Below are positions 30,426-30,597 of a stretch of DNA of 30,597 bases, piece by piece. Position 1 is the first letter of the stretch, and each line of letters starts with the position of its first letter. Source of the DNA: Cyanobacteriota bacterium (GTDB lineage Bacteria > Cyanobacteriota > Cyanobacteriia > Phormidesmidales > Phormidesmidaceae); the NCBI GenBank assembly GCA_027592485.1, contig JAQCKL010000002.1, forward strand, positions 1 through 30,597, written 5' to 3'. Below the pieces are notes generated by a model that ran no database searches, had not been told where the DNA came from, and saw only the letters and a list, made by a program, of their open reading frames with translations. The translations under genes and the position numbers were made by a program.

Positions 30426-30597
30426 GTTTTCACTTGAATGTTGGCCAATTCATCTATATTCATAAGTAGCCTTGATCTTATTGGCGATCTTGAAAGGCAG
30501 GCGCTTTTATATGCCTTTTTAGAAAAGTCGGTAGTGCATTTTAGAGCAGGCTAGAGGAAAATATGGGGTGACCTTGTTCAGCCAACTTCTGCCGGAT
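30426..30597. other. Right-end intergenic sequence
   Basis: No gene seen to the window end. A small AAAGGCA/TGCCTTT hairpin (30493-30499, 30512-30518) followed by two more T resembles a weak terminator of unknown owner. Confidence 0.35.

Overview
The window comes from a cyanobacterium. It encodes the photosystem I subunits PsaL and PsaI, a cytochrome c6, a BicA-type SulP bicarbonate transporter and several small families known mainly from cyanobacteria (DUF2949, DUF2808, DUF6737-like). The HIP1 octamer GCGATCGC is frequent throughout. The GC content is moderately high and the gene style resembles filamentous Leptolyngbya/Nodosilinea-type lineages, but the genus cannot be fixed from this sequence alone. 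No rRNA, tRNA, CRISPR array, intact transposase or prophage gene was seen.

Left part (1-7.3 kb): the 3' part of a HAMP histidine kinase cut by the window edge, a DUF3592 membrane protein, a solitary SPPY-type DNA methyltransferase, a DUF2949 / SIMPL-domain pair, an Ap4A phosphorylase-like enzyme and bicA. Three copies of a short, palindrome-rich dispersed repeat sit in the gaps of this stretch.

Middle (7.4-15.8 kb): a complete high-affinity phosphate uptake operon pstS-pstC-pstA-pstB on the minus strand with its own terminator. It is followed by a divergent PHP-domain phosphoesterase, a YpfJ-type zinc metallopeptidase and a divergent phosphoketolase-like thiamine-diphosphate enzyme. A gap of about 560 bp leads to a secreted protein of unknown function with 21-residue tandem repeats. 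A second, 680 bp gap precedes a CheY/PilH-like response regulator.

Right part (18-30.6 kb): DUF6737-like and DUF2808 proteins around a very strong hairpin, an NhaC-family antiporter, and petJ (cytochrome c6) overlapping a TPR protein and followed by a His-rich secreted protein. Then come a short-chain dehydrogenase, larB, and the truncated N-terminus of a sensor. Next is a four-gene membrane redox operon (25523-28319): two small membrane proteins, a six-helix ferric-reductase-like heme protein fused to a Rieske [2Fe-2S] domain, and a membrane-anchored protein with three clustered cysteines. This operon is the best candidate here for an undescribed system. A TPR protein and the divergent psaL/psaI pair close the window.

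Functionally the region mixes nutrient acquisition (phosphate, bicarbonate, Na+/H+), photosynthetic electron transport (PsaL, PsaI, cytochrome c6) and central carbon metabolism with several uncharacterised envelope proteins.
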